From assembly GCA_022616415.1 (NCBI GenBank), contig JAKEEU010000316.1, positions 16,275 to 80,274 of the forward strand: a stretch of DNA of 64,000 nucleotides, read 5' to 3'. A program made the translations under genes and the position numbers. The notes under the pieces were generated by a model. That model did not search any database. It saw nothing but the letters and a program-made list of their open reading frames with translations, and had not been told where the DNA came from. Source of the stretch: Candidatus Zhuqueibacterota bacterium. Its GTDB lineage: Bacteria > Zhuqueibacterota > Zhuqueibacteria > Zhuqueibacterales > Zhuqueibacteraceae. This document shows positions 45,101-53,094 of the stretch, in pieces. The number at the start of each line of letters is the position of its first letter. The first letter of the stretch is position 1.

Positions 45101-46293
45101 ATGATGAGATTGTCGCTCCACAAATTGGAGGCATACGTATTCGGTTGCTTTTTGAATTTGGCGAGGAAGAAGCCGCCCGATTTCACGCCAAATTTTTCGG
45201 GCTGCGCGACAAACTGAATATAAAGGTAACGCTGCAAATCTGCGATGTGTGTGGAATCGGTCGGGGACGGGTCGAGGCCTTGCTCGCGCCGGGCTTCTTT
45301 CGCGCTGACCTGCCAGGTCCACGGCGCTTGCAACATCACGCTCTCGCGCCGGCTATCCGGCGGCATGCTAAAAAGCGGCGGCAGTGCAAAACGCAATTTG
45401 GTGGTCAGCGAATCGGAGAACATGTTATTCAGCGTCGCGATTTGCAGGGTCGGCTGGTCATTTTCGAAGCCGCCGCGATAAACTAACTTCCGGTGTTTGG
45501 GTCCCTGAAAGAAAGCTTGGCGCCGCTTGCTGCTGTCATCCAATTCGACGTTGTAGGCCCATTCAATATCGGTGTAGCGCCCCCAAAGATGCAAGAGCCC
45601 CGGCGGTGGCGTGCCGCCATTCTCATTGCTGAAAAAGATTGTGTAGGTTCGCGTTTTGCCGATGCCGGACGGTTGCTCGTCGTAGGCTAAAAGTAGAGGC
45701 ACGTCAGAGCGGCGCATGTCGGGGTCCAGCCATACGCTGTTGGCTTCATTGGCGCTCGCGTCGCGACGGGAGCGGCCAAAAATAATCGGCGCATGTGCCA
45801 GCACCGAAAAAAATGGATGCGCTTTTTCGTAAATGTCGATCCGCACCTCACGCAGCTTGAGCCCCGCAGTCGAAGAATCCGCGCGCTGGAAAGCCAGATT
45901 GTGCGGGCCGGCAATCAAGGCGCCGAGATGAACCGCGTAATCGTGAAACGGCCGCCCCATATAAGTGACGAGATGCGAGGCCAGGCGATCATCGATGAGA
46001 ATTTCCAGGAAAACTGCCGGCAGCTCCGAATTCTCCCAATCCGTTTCGCTGCTGATCTGAAAATGCGCCACCACTTGCGCCGGCTGGGAGAGCTTAAAAT
46101 CAACCTCCCAACTGCTTTTGACGGTGGTGGTGCGGGATTTGAGCGTCTTGGAAGAACTGGGCGAGGGTTGCTGCGCGAGAAGTTCGGAGGTTCCTAAGAA
46201 AACTGGCGGAAAGACCCCGGCAAGCCAAACGAAAAGGCCTATGGCCGTATGGCTACGCCGAATCCTTGGCGAATGAGAAAAGTGCATCGTCAT
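42184..46293 (-). CDS. Large secreted six-hairpin glycosidase-like protein
   Basis: The 1369-residue protein has a signal peptide (about 15-40) and a beta-rich N-terminal half. A GH2-type jelly-roll module (about 550-640, AWYRCQFRLDNSWQGERLWLGFGGVDDRYQVWVNG as a pattern) is followed by a beta-supersandwich and an (alpha/alpha)6 barrel-like part (about 960-1260). Acidic residues likely to be catalytic lie in FDLRETALLARLLDL and YPDLTAYVAEAEL, but I cannot assign them. It is followed at 42180 by the small membrane protein locus and preceded by an unrelated gene. Together with the two GH38 proteins it suggests breakdown of complex glycans. Confidence 0.7.
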   Translation of the reverse strand: MTMHFSHSPRIRRSHTAIGLFVWLAGVFPPVFLGTSELLAQQPSPSSSKTLKSRTTTVKSSWEVDFKLSQPAQVVAHFQISSETDWENSELPAVFLEILIDDRLASHLVTYMGRPFHDYAVHLGALIAGPHNLAFQRADSSTAGLKLREVRIDIYEKAHPFFSVLAHAPIIFGRSRRDASANEANSVWLDPDMRRSDVPLLLAYDEQPSGIGKTRTYTIFFSNENGGTPPPGLLHLWGRYTDIEWAYNVELDDSSKRRQAFFQGPKHRKLVYRGGFENDQPTLQIATLNNMFSDSLTTKLRFALPPLFSMPPDSRRESVMLQAPWTWQVSAKEARREQGLDPSPTDSTHIADLQRYLYIQFVAQPEKFGVKSGGFFLAKFKKQPNTYASNLWSDNLIIRSDTTIVRQTAVPLPPGTGPEDLQRLEFVANAGGGNILLTNISRLFSLDANDLPQAWKPDWQGRQRLAPGQRAIFYAEDFRLHQVYFQALPAEWHFKPDSQAMATVTSWGDKPVDEKQWPLIRIGEPWERQGYSGYDGVAWYRCQFRLDNSWQGERLWLGFGGVDDRYQVWVNGKLARDLSTDIIDADRRLTFTEITKLAQFERTNSLAVRVEDFGGEGGIVAPPVAISNFPEALAPPHVASMADPAMDREEPFDYFQKPMAILGTKDRPGFTLVTPEGYLNTGWAEIIFLGGADLAPLSCRVKSLTAEGLPIVRYRTSVDGVEYAFETFAFPAADDSLAPLFNWVRVRVQNRNNASTEAKLAVAPRFNNALHPLAAKLSFNPNWRYKVDGRLLLRDEQALMVLPEMPPVVNFSNGEALEAETPAGRLEYRWTLAPEESRTLVFSMPATPMRSAAVLAENVFTADFDRLRENAVRYWQNALNRGTQIILPERKVDAAWRANLVYLMIAGNQFNAPGTQFDHGGFDLRETALLARLLDLTGQHDLSKQILRRLWLAQAPGAMFSIALREVGPVLWAYGQHLELTRDWAFGREIYPALKKTLHALHDARQRDSWKILPAAVAGKRANHATGDNFYALLGWRYAIQIARAVGAPEDVSFFTKELEALRKAFDRRLNDATKANEGFIAPALELESGFDTGNLAAVYPSEILSPGDENVSATLERARGQFDEGLLAQSDERDPFDFWMYPDLTAYVAEAELRRGEQANVIERLYALLLHTSAAHLGCDERLRPWGDRNCPALPVSFLQPGRSGFAASLLMLVRNMLLREHDRELHLLSAVSPAWIKTGEKISVQNAVTNFGKVSFVAEVIDNGMVIDFSTNWQTSPQRLVLHFPYFAKVERIVADGRRISLEKDRAHLSSQVRRVEIYWQNQAERQRLSFAATVEDFKREYRKRYQLLKVSKAATAALPAPPPEKQ

Positions 46294-46304
46294 GATGGCT
46301 GCGT

Positions 46305-47240
46305 TTAAGATTGTTTTTTCTTTTTACGACGCTGGAGTGACGCCCAAAGTTTTGATTCTTGCTTGTCAAAATCAAGCAGTATCCGCGGTTTGAGCAGCAA
46401 AAACACCTCACGTCCAACAAGCGCAGTCCGCTTTGGATTTATCTTGATGAAAGGACTGTTTCCCCAAGCGACAACACAAGCTATATTTAATTCTTGAGAA
46501 CAAACTTCTCCTGATGCTAAGACAATTTCGACCGTAACTTTGCGAGGAAGATACCCAAATGCTTGGTTGAGATGCTGAGCACTTTCGCCTTCTTCTTGCG
46601 CTTTGAGTTGAATCACGTTTTGCTTTACTAAAAAAGCGTAGTCAACAAAAATAGCGCTCGCGCCAGTGTCAAAATCCGCAATAACGCTAGCAGTACCGGT
46701 ATGGGTGCGAAATTTGACCTTAACGGTCGGATAAAAGTCATCAGGATCAACTGTAGAGTGCCATGCCGAACTGCTTTCCTCAATCGCTAATACATCTTCA
46801 TTAATAAAAAGAAAGGGAAATTTTTCGGTACGATGGCAAACCTCCAATATCTGTTCTGGCCCGGGATAATCAGAAAATTTTTTCCCTGAAGCAATAACTT
46901 TACCGTCAACCACCATCAACCAAGCCGCTTTCAAATCGTTGAATTTTTGCAGAAGCCACTCACGGTTATCGGCCTTGAGCAGACGCTTGTCGGCTATCCG
47001 CTCTTCCAAGGAAAGATTTCGATTTGGATCAAAAGGTGGATTTTCCCCAATAAATACCAAAGGCTTTTCAGAAGTTGTTGACGTGCTTGAGCGACGGGAA
47101 AACTGCCCGCCCGTTGCAACCGGCAATTCAGTCGAGCTTTGTTTAGCTTGGCGGAGGGTTTCCCAAACCGATTGTAGGGTTGCCGCATCGGCATCATCCA
47201 ACTCGGTTTTGATCGTCTCCAGCATGGCTTCGTGGTTCAT
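46305..47240 (-). CDS. Retropepsin-like aspartic protease domain protein
   Basis: From ATG 47240 (GAGGAG ribosome site) the protein has a helical N-terminus (ETIKTELDDADAATLQSVWETL) and a linker. A DUF5678-like 'W...MVVDGKVIASGK' unit follows (about 95-135). Then comes a beta-rich domain with the retroviral-type protease motif ADFDTGASAIFVD (about 190) and a matching later strand (TALVGREVFLLLKPRILLDF). The motif and single-lobe size suggest a dimeric clan-AA aspartic protease. Whether it cleaves proteins here is unknown. AT-richer codons suggest acquisition. Confidence 0.7.
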   Translation of the reverse strand: MNHEAMLETIKTELDDADAATLQSVWETLRQAKQSSTELPVATGGQFSRRSSTSTTSEKPLVFIGENPPFDPNRNLSLEERIADKRLLKADNREWLLQKFNDLKAAWLMVVDGKVIASGKKFSDYPGPEQILEVCHRTEKFPFLFINEDVLAIEESSSAWHSTVDPDDFYPTVKVKFRTHTGTASVIADFDTGASAIFVDYAFLVKQNVIQLKAQEEGESAQHLNQAFGYLPRKVTVEIVLASGEVCSQELNIACVVAWGNSPFIKINPKRTALVGREVFLLLKPRILLDFDKQESKLWASLQRRKKKKQS

Positions 47241-47323
47241 AAATGCTCCTCGCGATAGCTCCAAATTTACATTACTTCAACTGTGCTGGTTTTTTCTTCC
47301 TCATATAGCAATTTATGGAGCGC

Positions 47324-47587
47324 TTATTGGACTGCAACCATATACTCTGTAAATGCAGATCGGCGAGCTTTGGCTCGCTTGGCGGTCTCAATCAGTTCGC
47401 GCACGGTGGTTATAAGCTCGTCAACCGTGTCAGGAGTAAAGGAAGCTTCTCCATCTGCAGGACATACCCGGGCGTAAACATTCGGCACCCGCACTGAAAC
47501 GCCTTCATCAGCATACTCGAATGCCGTTTGACGCCACTCTTTTTGAACGTGGTGTTGGCCACAAATTGGAATCGGTTTGGTTGCCAT
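47324..47587 (-). CDS. YgiT/MqsA-like zinc-ribbon antitoxin (degenerate)
   Basis: From ATG 47587 about 87 residues match the YgiT-type pattern of a short zinc-ribbon, then a beta-hairpin FEYADEGVSVRVPNVYARVC, then a helix. The expected two C-x2-C pairs are reduced to single Cys residues (PIPICG and ARVCPADGE), so zinc binding may be lost. It is fused in its own frame to the end of the DUF4258 gene region by a deletion. Confidence 0.55.
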   Translation of the reverse strand: MATKPIPICGQHHVQKEWRQTAFEYADEGVSVRVPNVYARVCPADGEASFTPDTVDELITTVRELIETAKRAKARRSAFTEYMVAVQ

Positions 47588-47729
47588 ATTCTTCGATAAT
47601 CTTCCCGTTGAGAACGGCATCGACCATGTGTTTGCGCTCAAAGCTTTCTTTCAAGGCATGTTGAATTGCATGGCCTTTGGCAAGATAATTTCCTGCCCGC
47701 ACTCGTTCACGAATTGTTTCAATATCCAC
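47508..47729 (-). pseudogene. Truncated DUF4258 toxin
   Basis: The first about 47 residues match the DUF4258 toxin start (TIRERVRAGNYLAKGHAIQHALKE, then GKIIEEYGNQ). After residue about 48 the frame reads through the YgiT-like gene out of frame and ends. The catalytic C-terminal half is missing, so this is a deletion derivative of a DUF4258/YgiT toxin-antitoxin pair. Confidence 0.55.
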
Positions 47730-47907
47730 CCGGCTCGTCCCAGATAGTGATATCGTTGTGAATGAATTAATTACTCGTTGCTTAGATCAACTTGGCTTTT
47801 CTGCTTATGGTCGCTGTGATAACTGTTTACCGCTCATTGATAAAATACGTGACACAACGATAAAAGTCAAGAAAGACTTGCAGTCTGCAGCGAAAGAAGC
47901 ATTGGCT

Positions 47908-49290
47908 TCATTTTGCTGCTCTTCCTTTCAACCTCGCCAGCCGCGCTTTGGCGTCGTTCAGCTCCGGCCAATCCGGATCGGCGTTCTTCCAAACGTTGAG
48001 AAAATGTTCATAACGTGCAATCGCCTTTGCGGTCAGGCCTTTTTGCTCGTACAAATTGGCCAAGCGGTAATGGAATCTGGCTGGAATCATACGCCTGTCA
48101 TTGTTTTGCGGATCGATCATCGTGAGCCGCTCGTATTCCGCGATAGCGCCGTCTAAATTTCCCTCCAGTTGATAAGCTCGCGCCGCTATATCTTCTCTAA
48201 ACGGAAGGTTATAAACAAATGCATCGGGAATACTCATTGACATAGATAATTGCAAGTGCTTTATTTTTTGGCTGGTAATAATTGCGTCCTCAGGCGAACC
48301 TTCTGCCAGTAAAATCTCGGCAGCGAGCAAGTCATGATGAAACTTGGGCCGTTCAATTTCCTCACGTTCTGCTAACGACAAAACCGATTTGGTCACCTCA
48401 AGATGATGCTTGGCAGAATCGATTTGCCCCAGCTTAGCATTCACCAAACCGAGGTAGAAGCTGTGATATTGTTTATGGTAAGGTTCTCTCTTTGGAGCTA
48501 CTTCCATAAGACGATTAATCAACTTGCTAATGGCAATGCGGCCGGCATCGAATTCACCCAAATCATAATAAATCCATCCCTTGGGAACTACGGACCTCAG
48601 ACTTCGAACTGGCTGCGGATCGGAGTTGACAAGCGCATACATCATGGCCATATCATATTCGCCGCTAAAAGGCAATTGTCCGGTGAGCATTTCGTACATC
48701 ACCACGCCAAGCGACCAAATATCGCTGCGATGATCGGCCTCCACGCCTTGCGCCTGCTCCGGCGACATATAGGCGACGGTGCCCAGTGTCGCGCCGCTCT
48801 TAGTGAGCTTCGGCCGTCCGGCTAATTTGGCGAGACCGAAGTCCACAATTTTCACCTCACCCCGATTCGTGACCATGACATTCGCCGGCTTGATGTCGCG
48901 ATGGGTGATGCCCGCTTCATGCGCTCGCGCCAATCCCTGCGCAATCTGCATGGCAATGTCGATTGTACTGGTCACTGGCAACTGACCACTGGCTACTTTC
49001 TTTTTAAGCGTTTCGCCTTCATAATAAGCCATGCAAATAAATATCTGCCCATCCTCGGTCTCGTCGATTTCATGAATGTTGCAGATGTTGGGATGATCCA
49101 GCGCCGAAGCCGCTTGCGCTTCATGGACGAAGCGCTCTTTCGCCTCCTCGTCGCGAGTCAAATCAAAAGGCAGGAACTTGAGAGCAACCGGACGCTTGAG
49201 CTTGATATCCTCGGCTTTGTAAACGACACCCATGCCTCCGCCACCGAGCTTTTCGACGATTTTGTAGTGAGAAATGATTTGGCCGATCAT
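47908..49290 (-). CDS. Ser/Thr protein kinase fused to TPR region, internal deletion likely
   Basis: From ATG 49290 (MIGQIISHYKIVEKLG) a Hanks-type kinase domain is visible: glycine loop LGGGGMGVVYKAED, Lys in PVALKFL, catalytic loop HRDIKPANVMV, DFG and APE-like SPEQAQGVEADHRSDIWSLG. The C-lobe stops after NSDPQPVRSLRSVVP. It joins directly to KGWIYYDLGEFDAGRIAI, a TPR repeat, so the last kinase helices and the usual membrane helix appear to be deleted in frame. Four or five TPR units follow (about 230-460). The stretch VASGQLPVTSTIDIA is encoded by an ACTGG-type word repeat. It may be inactive. Confidence 0.75.
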   Translation of the reverse strand: MIGQIISHYKIVEKLGGGGMGVVYKAEDIKLKRPVALKFLPFDLTRDEEAKERFVHEAQAASALDHPNICNIHEIDETEDGQIFICMAYYEGETLKKKVASGQLPVTSTIDIAMQIAQGLARAHEAGITHRDIKPANVMVTNRGEVKIVDFGLAKLAGRPKLTKSGATLGTVAYMSPEQAQGVEADHRSDIWSLGVVMYEMLTGQLPFSGEYDMAMMYALVNSDPQPVRSLRSVVPKGWIYYDLGEFDAGRIAISKLINRLMEVAPKREPYHKQYHSFYLGLVNAKLGQIDSAKHHLEVTKSVLSLAEREEIERPKFHHDLLAAEILLAEGSPEDAIITSQKIKHLQLSMSMSIPDAFVYNLPFREDIAARAYQLEGNLDGAIAEYERLTMIDPQNNDRRMIPARFHYRLANLYEQKGLTAKAIARYEHFLNVWKNADPDWPELNDAKARLARLKGRAAK

Positions 49291-49437
49291 AAGGCTTTTC
49301 CTTGGAATACAGAACTCCGCGTTCGGGGACGCCAACGAGCAACGTGCCAATGCAGAAAATCCCCATTGAACAATAAAGATAACAATTTTTTGGCGAAAAG
49401 CAAGCGCTTGCTGAAAACTTCATTCCAATAAATTCTC

Positions 49438-49466
49438 TTGACTCCATCATAAAAATTCATTATAAT
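49438..49466 (+). promoter_or_regulatory. Strong sigma-70-type promoter
   Basis: TTGACT (49438-49443), a 17-base spacer and a perfect TATAAT (49461-49466) face the secreted hydrolase. The start site is expected near 49473, giving a leader of about 170 bases. Confidence 0.8.
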
Positions 49467-49506
49467 TGGCTCAGGTGCGCGAAGTATTGATTCCCTCGGA
49501 CGCAAC

Positions 49507-49597
49507 GGCTTGAGGAAAATAAGCCTCGGGATGGATGGTGGAGTATCGTGTGGAGGTTTCCCACACGTCTCAATTACGGGGTCTTCACAAAAGACCC
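49507..49597 (+). promoter_or_regulatory. Structured 5' leader, three hairpins (possible riboregulator)
   Basis: Three stems lie in series: GGCTT/AAGCC (49507-49525), GTGTGG/CCACAC (49548-49566) and GGGTCTT/AAGACCC with loop CACAA (49579-49597). A strong AAAGGAGGG ribosome site follows at 49633-49641, just before ATG 49644. I cannot match it to a known riboswitch class. Confidence 0.5.
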
Positions 49598-49643
49598 ACC
49601 ATTTTAATCACCTTCAAGGGAATAATTTTCCAAAGGAGGGAAA

Positions 49644-51731
49644 ATGCGAATCGTTACCCGAATCAGCCCCGCCGGCCTCATCCTGCTTTTGGCCTTTTCA
49701 ACTTTCGTCTCATTCAGTTCGTTGCAGGCGCAAACCGACCCGCGCTTCGGCACGGTCGGCCGCGAAGGCGCGGAACGTTTGAACCTGGCGTGGTATCGTG
49801 AATATCAACGCCAGAACGACGCGACCATCTTCCCCGGCAAGCAAAGGCATTACGTCGTCGGCCAACTCACCAATCGCGGCGATGCGCTCGGCACAGATTG
49901 GGAGTGGTATCTGCTGGATTTGTTGGAGCAGCCCAATTCGCTGTTGCTGCAAAATTTTCTCAACCTCGTGCTCGACGTCGTCAAAAGCGACGCCTTGCCG
50001 GTGGTGCGCGACACCTGGCGGGAGAATCGCGACGATCTCGAAGCGCTGTGGGCGCAGACGGTCAACGGCACTTCCAAAACGTGGAGCAAGAAAGTCTTCG
50101 GGGTGACGATCTACAGCTACACGGTTCGTCTCAACGACACCAAAGTGCAATTGCCGGAAGAGCTGCCGGAGATTCAGCTCACCGTCGCGCCGGACGGTGA
50201 AAGCATCAACCTCCAAGTCGATATCGATGTGGTGTGGTCGACGCACGCGCGCGGCAGCAACGGCAGTCTCCACGCCACGCCGACTTTCAATACCAAGCTT
50301 TCGCTGTTGGGCAATATCGAAATCGGCACAGACGAGCAAGGCCGCTATCTCGCCATCAAAGAAGTGCACGGCCAATCCGTGACAGATGCCCGGGGCGACA
50401 TCAAGTTCACCGTCAATATCCTCAATATTGGCAAGGTGAGCTTTACCTGGCGCAAGCTCGATATTCTGATTCAATCACAAATCGACAACGCAATTGCGGG
50501 CGGCATCGGCAAAATCATGGAGGTTGACCAGAATCAGGACGGCACACCCGATCTCGCGCAGCGTTTCCATTTTGAGTCTTTTCTCTCCACTTTCTTCTTC
50601 AACGGCAAGCCACTGCCCAAACAGCAGGAAATCATCGATCGTGTCTTCGCGGACGAAAAGAAATGGGTTGAAGAAAAAATCATCAACGGGAGGCAAATCG
50701 GGGCAATCTGGGAAATCGGCAACGAGCCAAATTGGTTTCCGCTGATGCGGCCGGAGCAGTATGCCGCCGTATATGCGCGCTACTACGAGCTGATTAAAAG
50801 CCTCGATCCGAGCGCGAAGTGCATGCTCGGCGGGCTGTTTCTTCACGAAGCCATCGAGAATCCGCGCGATATCGTGGCGGCGATGATTCCGGAGTTCTTC
50901 AGCATCTTTCGTGAAGAGCTGGCAACGTTTGTCAGCCAGTCGCTGTTTAGCACCTCTACGACAGCGTGGTACGAGGCTTTTCTCGCGGCTTTGCCGGAAG
51001 GCATCAAAGCCGACATCGGCAATTTTCATCTCTACCCGATGCGCGCCAATGCCACGGCGTTTCAGCTTGCGGAAGTGCAACCGCATCTCGAAAGGCTGGC
51101 GGCGAGCTTCACGGCGCATGGCACCTCCGAGATTTGGGTGACCGAGTTTGGCAATGTCGACTGGCGGCGCAGCGAGCAAGAAGCTGCCCAACTCTGCTGG
51201 CAACTCTCGAATTATTTCATATCAAACCAAGTTGGCATTACACGCTGGTTCTGGAGCCGTTCGGTCGGATACGATCGGCGTTTCGACGCGATCGGCCAGC
51301 GGCCGATTTCAGCGTTGTTTGCTGCCGACGGCAAGACCTTGAACAGCATTGGACGGATCTATAAAATCGCCGCCGGCCTGAACCAGCGCACCGTGGCGGA
51401 TATCGATTTAACTTCTTCGCCGCAATCTTCACAACTGCCGCAAAAGCTGGCGCTGTCGCCGGGTTATCCGAATCCGTTTGCCGTCTCTAAAAATGCGCCG
51501 GCGCGGATTCCTTATGCTTTGCCGGCAGATAGCGAAGTGCGGTTGCAAGTCTTCGACGTGCTGGGCCGCTTGACGCGAGAGATCGTACATGCGCGCCAAA
51601 CCGCCGGCACCTACGAAGCGCTATGGGATGGCCGCAACGAGATCGGCGGGCCGGTCACGAGCGGAATTTATTTTGTGGTTTTGAATGCGGGAGAGCAGAT
51701 CAAAACGCAGAAGATTGTGGTGACGAGGTAA
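49644..51731 (+). CDS. Secreted clan GH-A glycoside-hydrolase-like protein with FlgD-like sorting domain
   Basis: The 695-residue protein has a signal peptide (about 8-28) and a region of mixed beta content (about 40-300). A TIM-barrel half follows with IGAIWEIGNEPNWF (about 351-364, acid/base Glu in NEP) and EIWVTEFGNVDW (about 493-504, nucleophile Glu in TEFG), as in GH39/GH5-type enzymes. The C-terminal about 85 residues are a FlgD-Ig-like secretion/anchor domain starting LSPGYPNPFAVSKN and ending in basic residues. The substrate is unknown. The promoter and leader upstream suggest regulated expression. Confidence 0.85.
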   Translation: MRIVTRISPAGLILLLAFSTFVSFSSLQAQTDPRFGTVGREGAERLNLAWYREYQRQNDATIFPGKQRHYVVGQLTNRGDALGTDWEWYLLDLLEQPNSLLLQNFLNLVLDVVKSDALPVVRDTWRENRDDLEALWAQTVNGTSKTWSKKVFGVTIYSYTVRLNDTKVQLPEELPEIQLTVAPDGESINLQVDIDVVWSTHARGSNGSLHATPTFNTKLSLLGNIEIGTDEQGRYLAIKEVHGQSVTDARGDIKFTVNILNIGKVSFTWRKLDILIQSQIDNAIAGGIGKIMEVDQNQDGTPDLAQRFHFESFLSTFFFNGKPLPKQQEIIDRVFADEKKWVEEKIINGRQIGAIWEIGNEPNWFPLMRPEQYAAVYARYYELIKSLDPSAKCMLGGLFLHEAIENPRDIVAAMIPEFFSIFREELATFVSQSLFSTSTTAWYEAFLAALPEGIKADIGNFHLYPMRANATAFQLAEVQPHLERLAASFTAHGTSEIWVTEFGNVDWRRSEQEAAQLCWQLSNYFISNQVGITRWFWSRSVGYDRRFDAIGQRPISALFAADGKTLNSIGRIYKIAAGLNQRTVADIDLTSSPQSSQLPQKLALSPGYPNPFAVSKNAPARIPYALPADSEVRLQVFDVLGRLTREIVHARQTAGTYEALWDGRNEIGGPVTSGIYFVVLNAGEQIKTQKIVVTR

Positions 51732-51742
51732 GATTAATTCCA

Positions 51743-51812
51743 GTAAGCGGATCAAGCGGATTTAGCAGATAACTGCAAAAAATTATCCGCTTTATCGGCT
51801 CGCTCCGCTTAC
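51743..51812. repeat. 30-bp imperfect inverted repeat
   Basis: Arms 51743-51772 and 51783-51812 pair at about 24 of 30 positions around a 10-base loop. They are built of GCGGAT words. The right arm overlaps the stop end of the acyltransferase fragment, as if it had inserted there, and it also lies directly after the hydrolase stop. Confidence 0.7.
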
Positions 51813-52039
51813 TTCAAATTTTGATAAATCCAGGTCTTTGCCGGTGTTCCACCGGCTTTCCCCAGAATGAGCAGCTGGCCGACAATCCCCGACAGCACGA
51901 ACACTGTAATCGCGTTCATGCCGTAAACGACAAGGGGCTTGGTCCAACCGTTGTAACCATTCACGTCGATCAGATAATAACACACGCCGAGAAAGCACAG
52001 CGCCATTCCCGCCGTATAACGCTGTAAAAGCTTGTCCAC
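51809..52039 (-). pseudogene. Fragment of a HGSNAT/DUF5009-type membrane acyltransferase
   Basis: About 70 residues match the C-terminal part of heparan-glucosaminide acetyltransferase-like proteins: CFLGVCYYLIDVNGYNGWTKPLVVYGMNAI, then a further membrane helix. The first about 290 residues and the last helices of the family are missing. It ends at the palindrome 51743-51812. Its start codon has no ribosome site. Confidence 0.65.
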
Positions 52040-52058
52040 AAATTTTTGTTGGGAAAAT

Positions 52059-52107
52059 CAAAAAAAAAGAAAAGCGATCTTTGAACAAACGATTGCTCAA
52101 AGATCGC
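52059..52107 (-). terminator. Intrinsic terminator of the cupredoxin-like gene
   Basis: On the minus strand an 11-bp perfect stem (GCGATCTTTGA/TCAAAGATCGC, 52074-52084 and 52097-52107) is followed by TTTTCTTTTTTTTT (the A-run at 52059-52073). It is the clearest terminator in the window. Confidence 0.9.
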
Positions 52108-52134
52108 CCTTGCGATTTAAAAAATTGCGAAACC

Positions 52135-52950
52135 TTATTTGGCCGGATACGCAAAATCCAAGGTTGCCGTGCCGCTCGCGGCCACGGTTACTTGCTTAGT
52201 CTGCGTTCCCAGTTTTTCCTGCCGAAACTCAACCGTGTAGGTTCCGGCCGGAACGTCGGCGATAGTGAATTTACCGTCGGCATCGGTCACCGTATAATAA
52301 GGATGCTCCGCGACGATGATCCAAGCGCTCATCCAGCCGTGGACGTCACATTTGACCGGAATGGCTTCCGGCTGCGCAAAGGTTTCGGTGAGCTCCTTTT
52401 TGAATTTGGGTTGCGCGATGTTCTTCGCCGGGTTCTTCTTGCCGTAAGTATGAATGTTGTGCAGAATGCCGTCGCTGTTCAAAATCTTCAGTGGCTTGTT
52501 CACCGGCACGATCACCACGTGCGGCTTATAGGTGCAAACTTTTTGATCGAGCACGAAACTCGTGCCGAGCGCATCCATGGCTTTGCCTTGCGTGACACCT
52601 TTAATAGACACCACAACGTCTTTGACACCTTTTTTCGCGCCAACCACCAAGCTTTCATCAATATGGCCTTCTTTGCCGCAAACGGCCACGTCTTTCGTGA
52701 CTTGCAATTTCGCCGGAGCAGGCGCCGTGCCCGCGTAAGTGATGGTGCCGGACACCGTTCCGCCGGCTACGACCGTCACAGTGGTGTAAGTAGGCGAAGC
52801 CTCGCTCGCGCCATTGCCAGTCGGGCTTGTCATCTCCACCGTCGCGGTTTTGGCCGCCAGCGTATTTGCGTTTTTGCCATCGAATTTTGCAAAGCCAAAA
52901 GCAAAAACTACCATTGCACTGAGAAACAACAAAACATAAAGCTTCCGCAT
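52135..52950 (-). CDS. Secreted cupredoxin-like/carboxypeptidase-regulatory-domain protein
   Basis: From ATG 52950 (AAAGGAGG ribosome site) the protein has a signal peptide (about 3-22) and a low-complexity linker. A plastocyanin-like domain follows (about 60-190), with ligands visible in ILHNIHTYGKK (His), CDVHGWMSAW (Cys, His and possibly Met), as in type-1 copper sites. A CarboxypepD_reg-like beta-sandwich follows (about 195-270, VTDADGKFTIADVPAGTYTV). This architecture is known in methylamine-utilisation-like cupredoxins and probably serves periplasmic electron transfer or copper binding. The gene has its own terminator. Confidence 0.8.
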   Translation of the reverse strand: MRKLYVLLFLSAMVVFAFGFAKFDGKNANTLAAKTATVEMTSPTGNGASEASPTYTTVTVVAGGTVSGTITYAGTAPAPAKLQVTKDVAVCGKEGHIDESLVVGAKKGVKDVVVSIKGVTQGKAMDALGTSFVLDQKVCTYKPHVVIVPVNKPLKILNSDGILHNIHTYGKKNPAKNIAQPKFKKELTETFAQPEAIPVKCDVHGWMSAWIIVAEHPYYTVTDADGKFTIADVPAGTYTVEFRQEKLGTQTKQVTVAASGTATLDFAYPAK

Positions 52951-53094
52951 GTCAAAACCTCCTTTGCACATAAATGGTTGCTGTTTTTTATAAAAAGACC
53001 AGGCTGTATTATACCCTTTTTCTCAATTTTTGTCAAGATATTTTTATAGCTGCTGCTCGTGCTTGTTGCTATTGTGTGTTGAACTGATTACTGT

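Noticed and set aside
49473..49643. c-di-GMP or other known riboswitch in the leader
   Set aside because: A GGACGCAA-like stretch is present, but the matching GCAAACC side and three-way junction are not.
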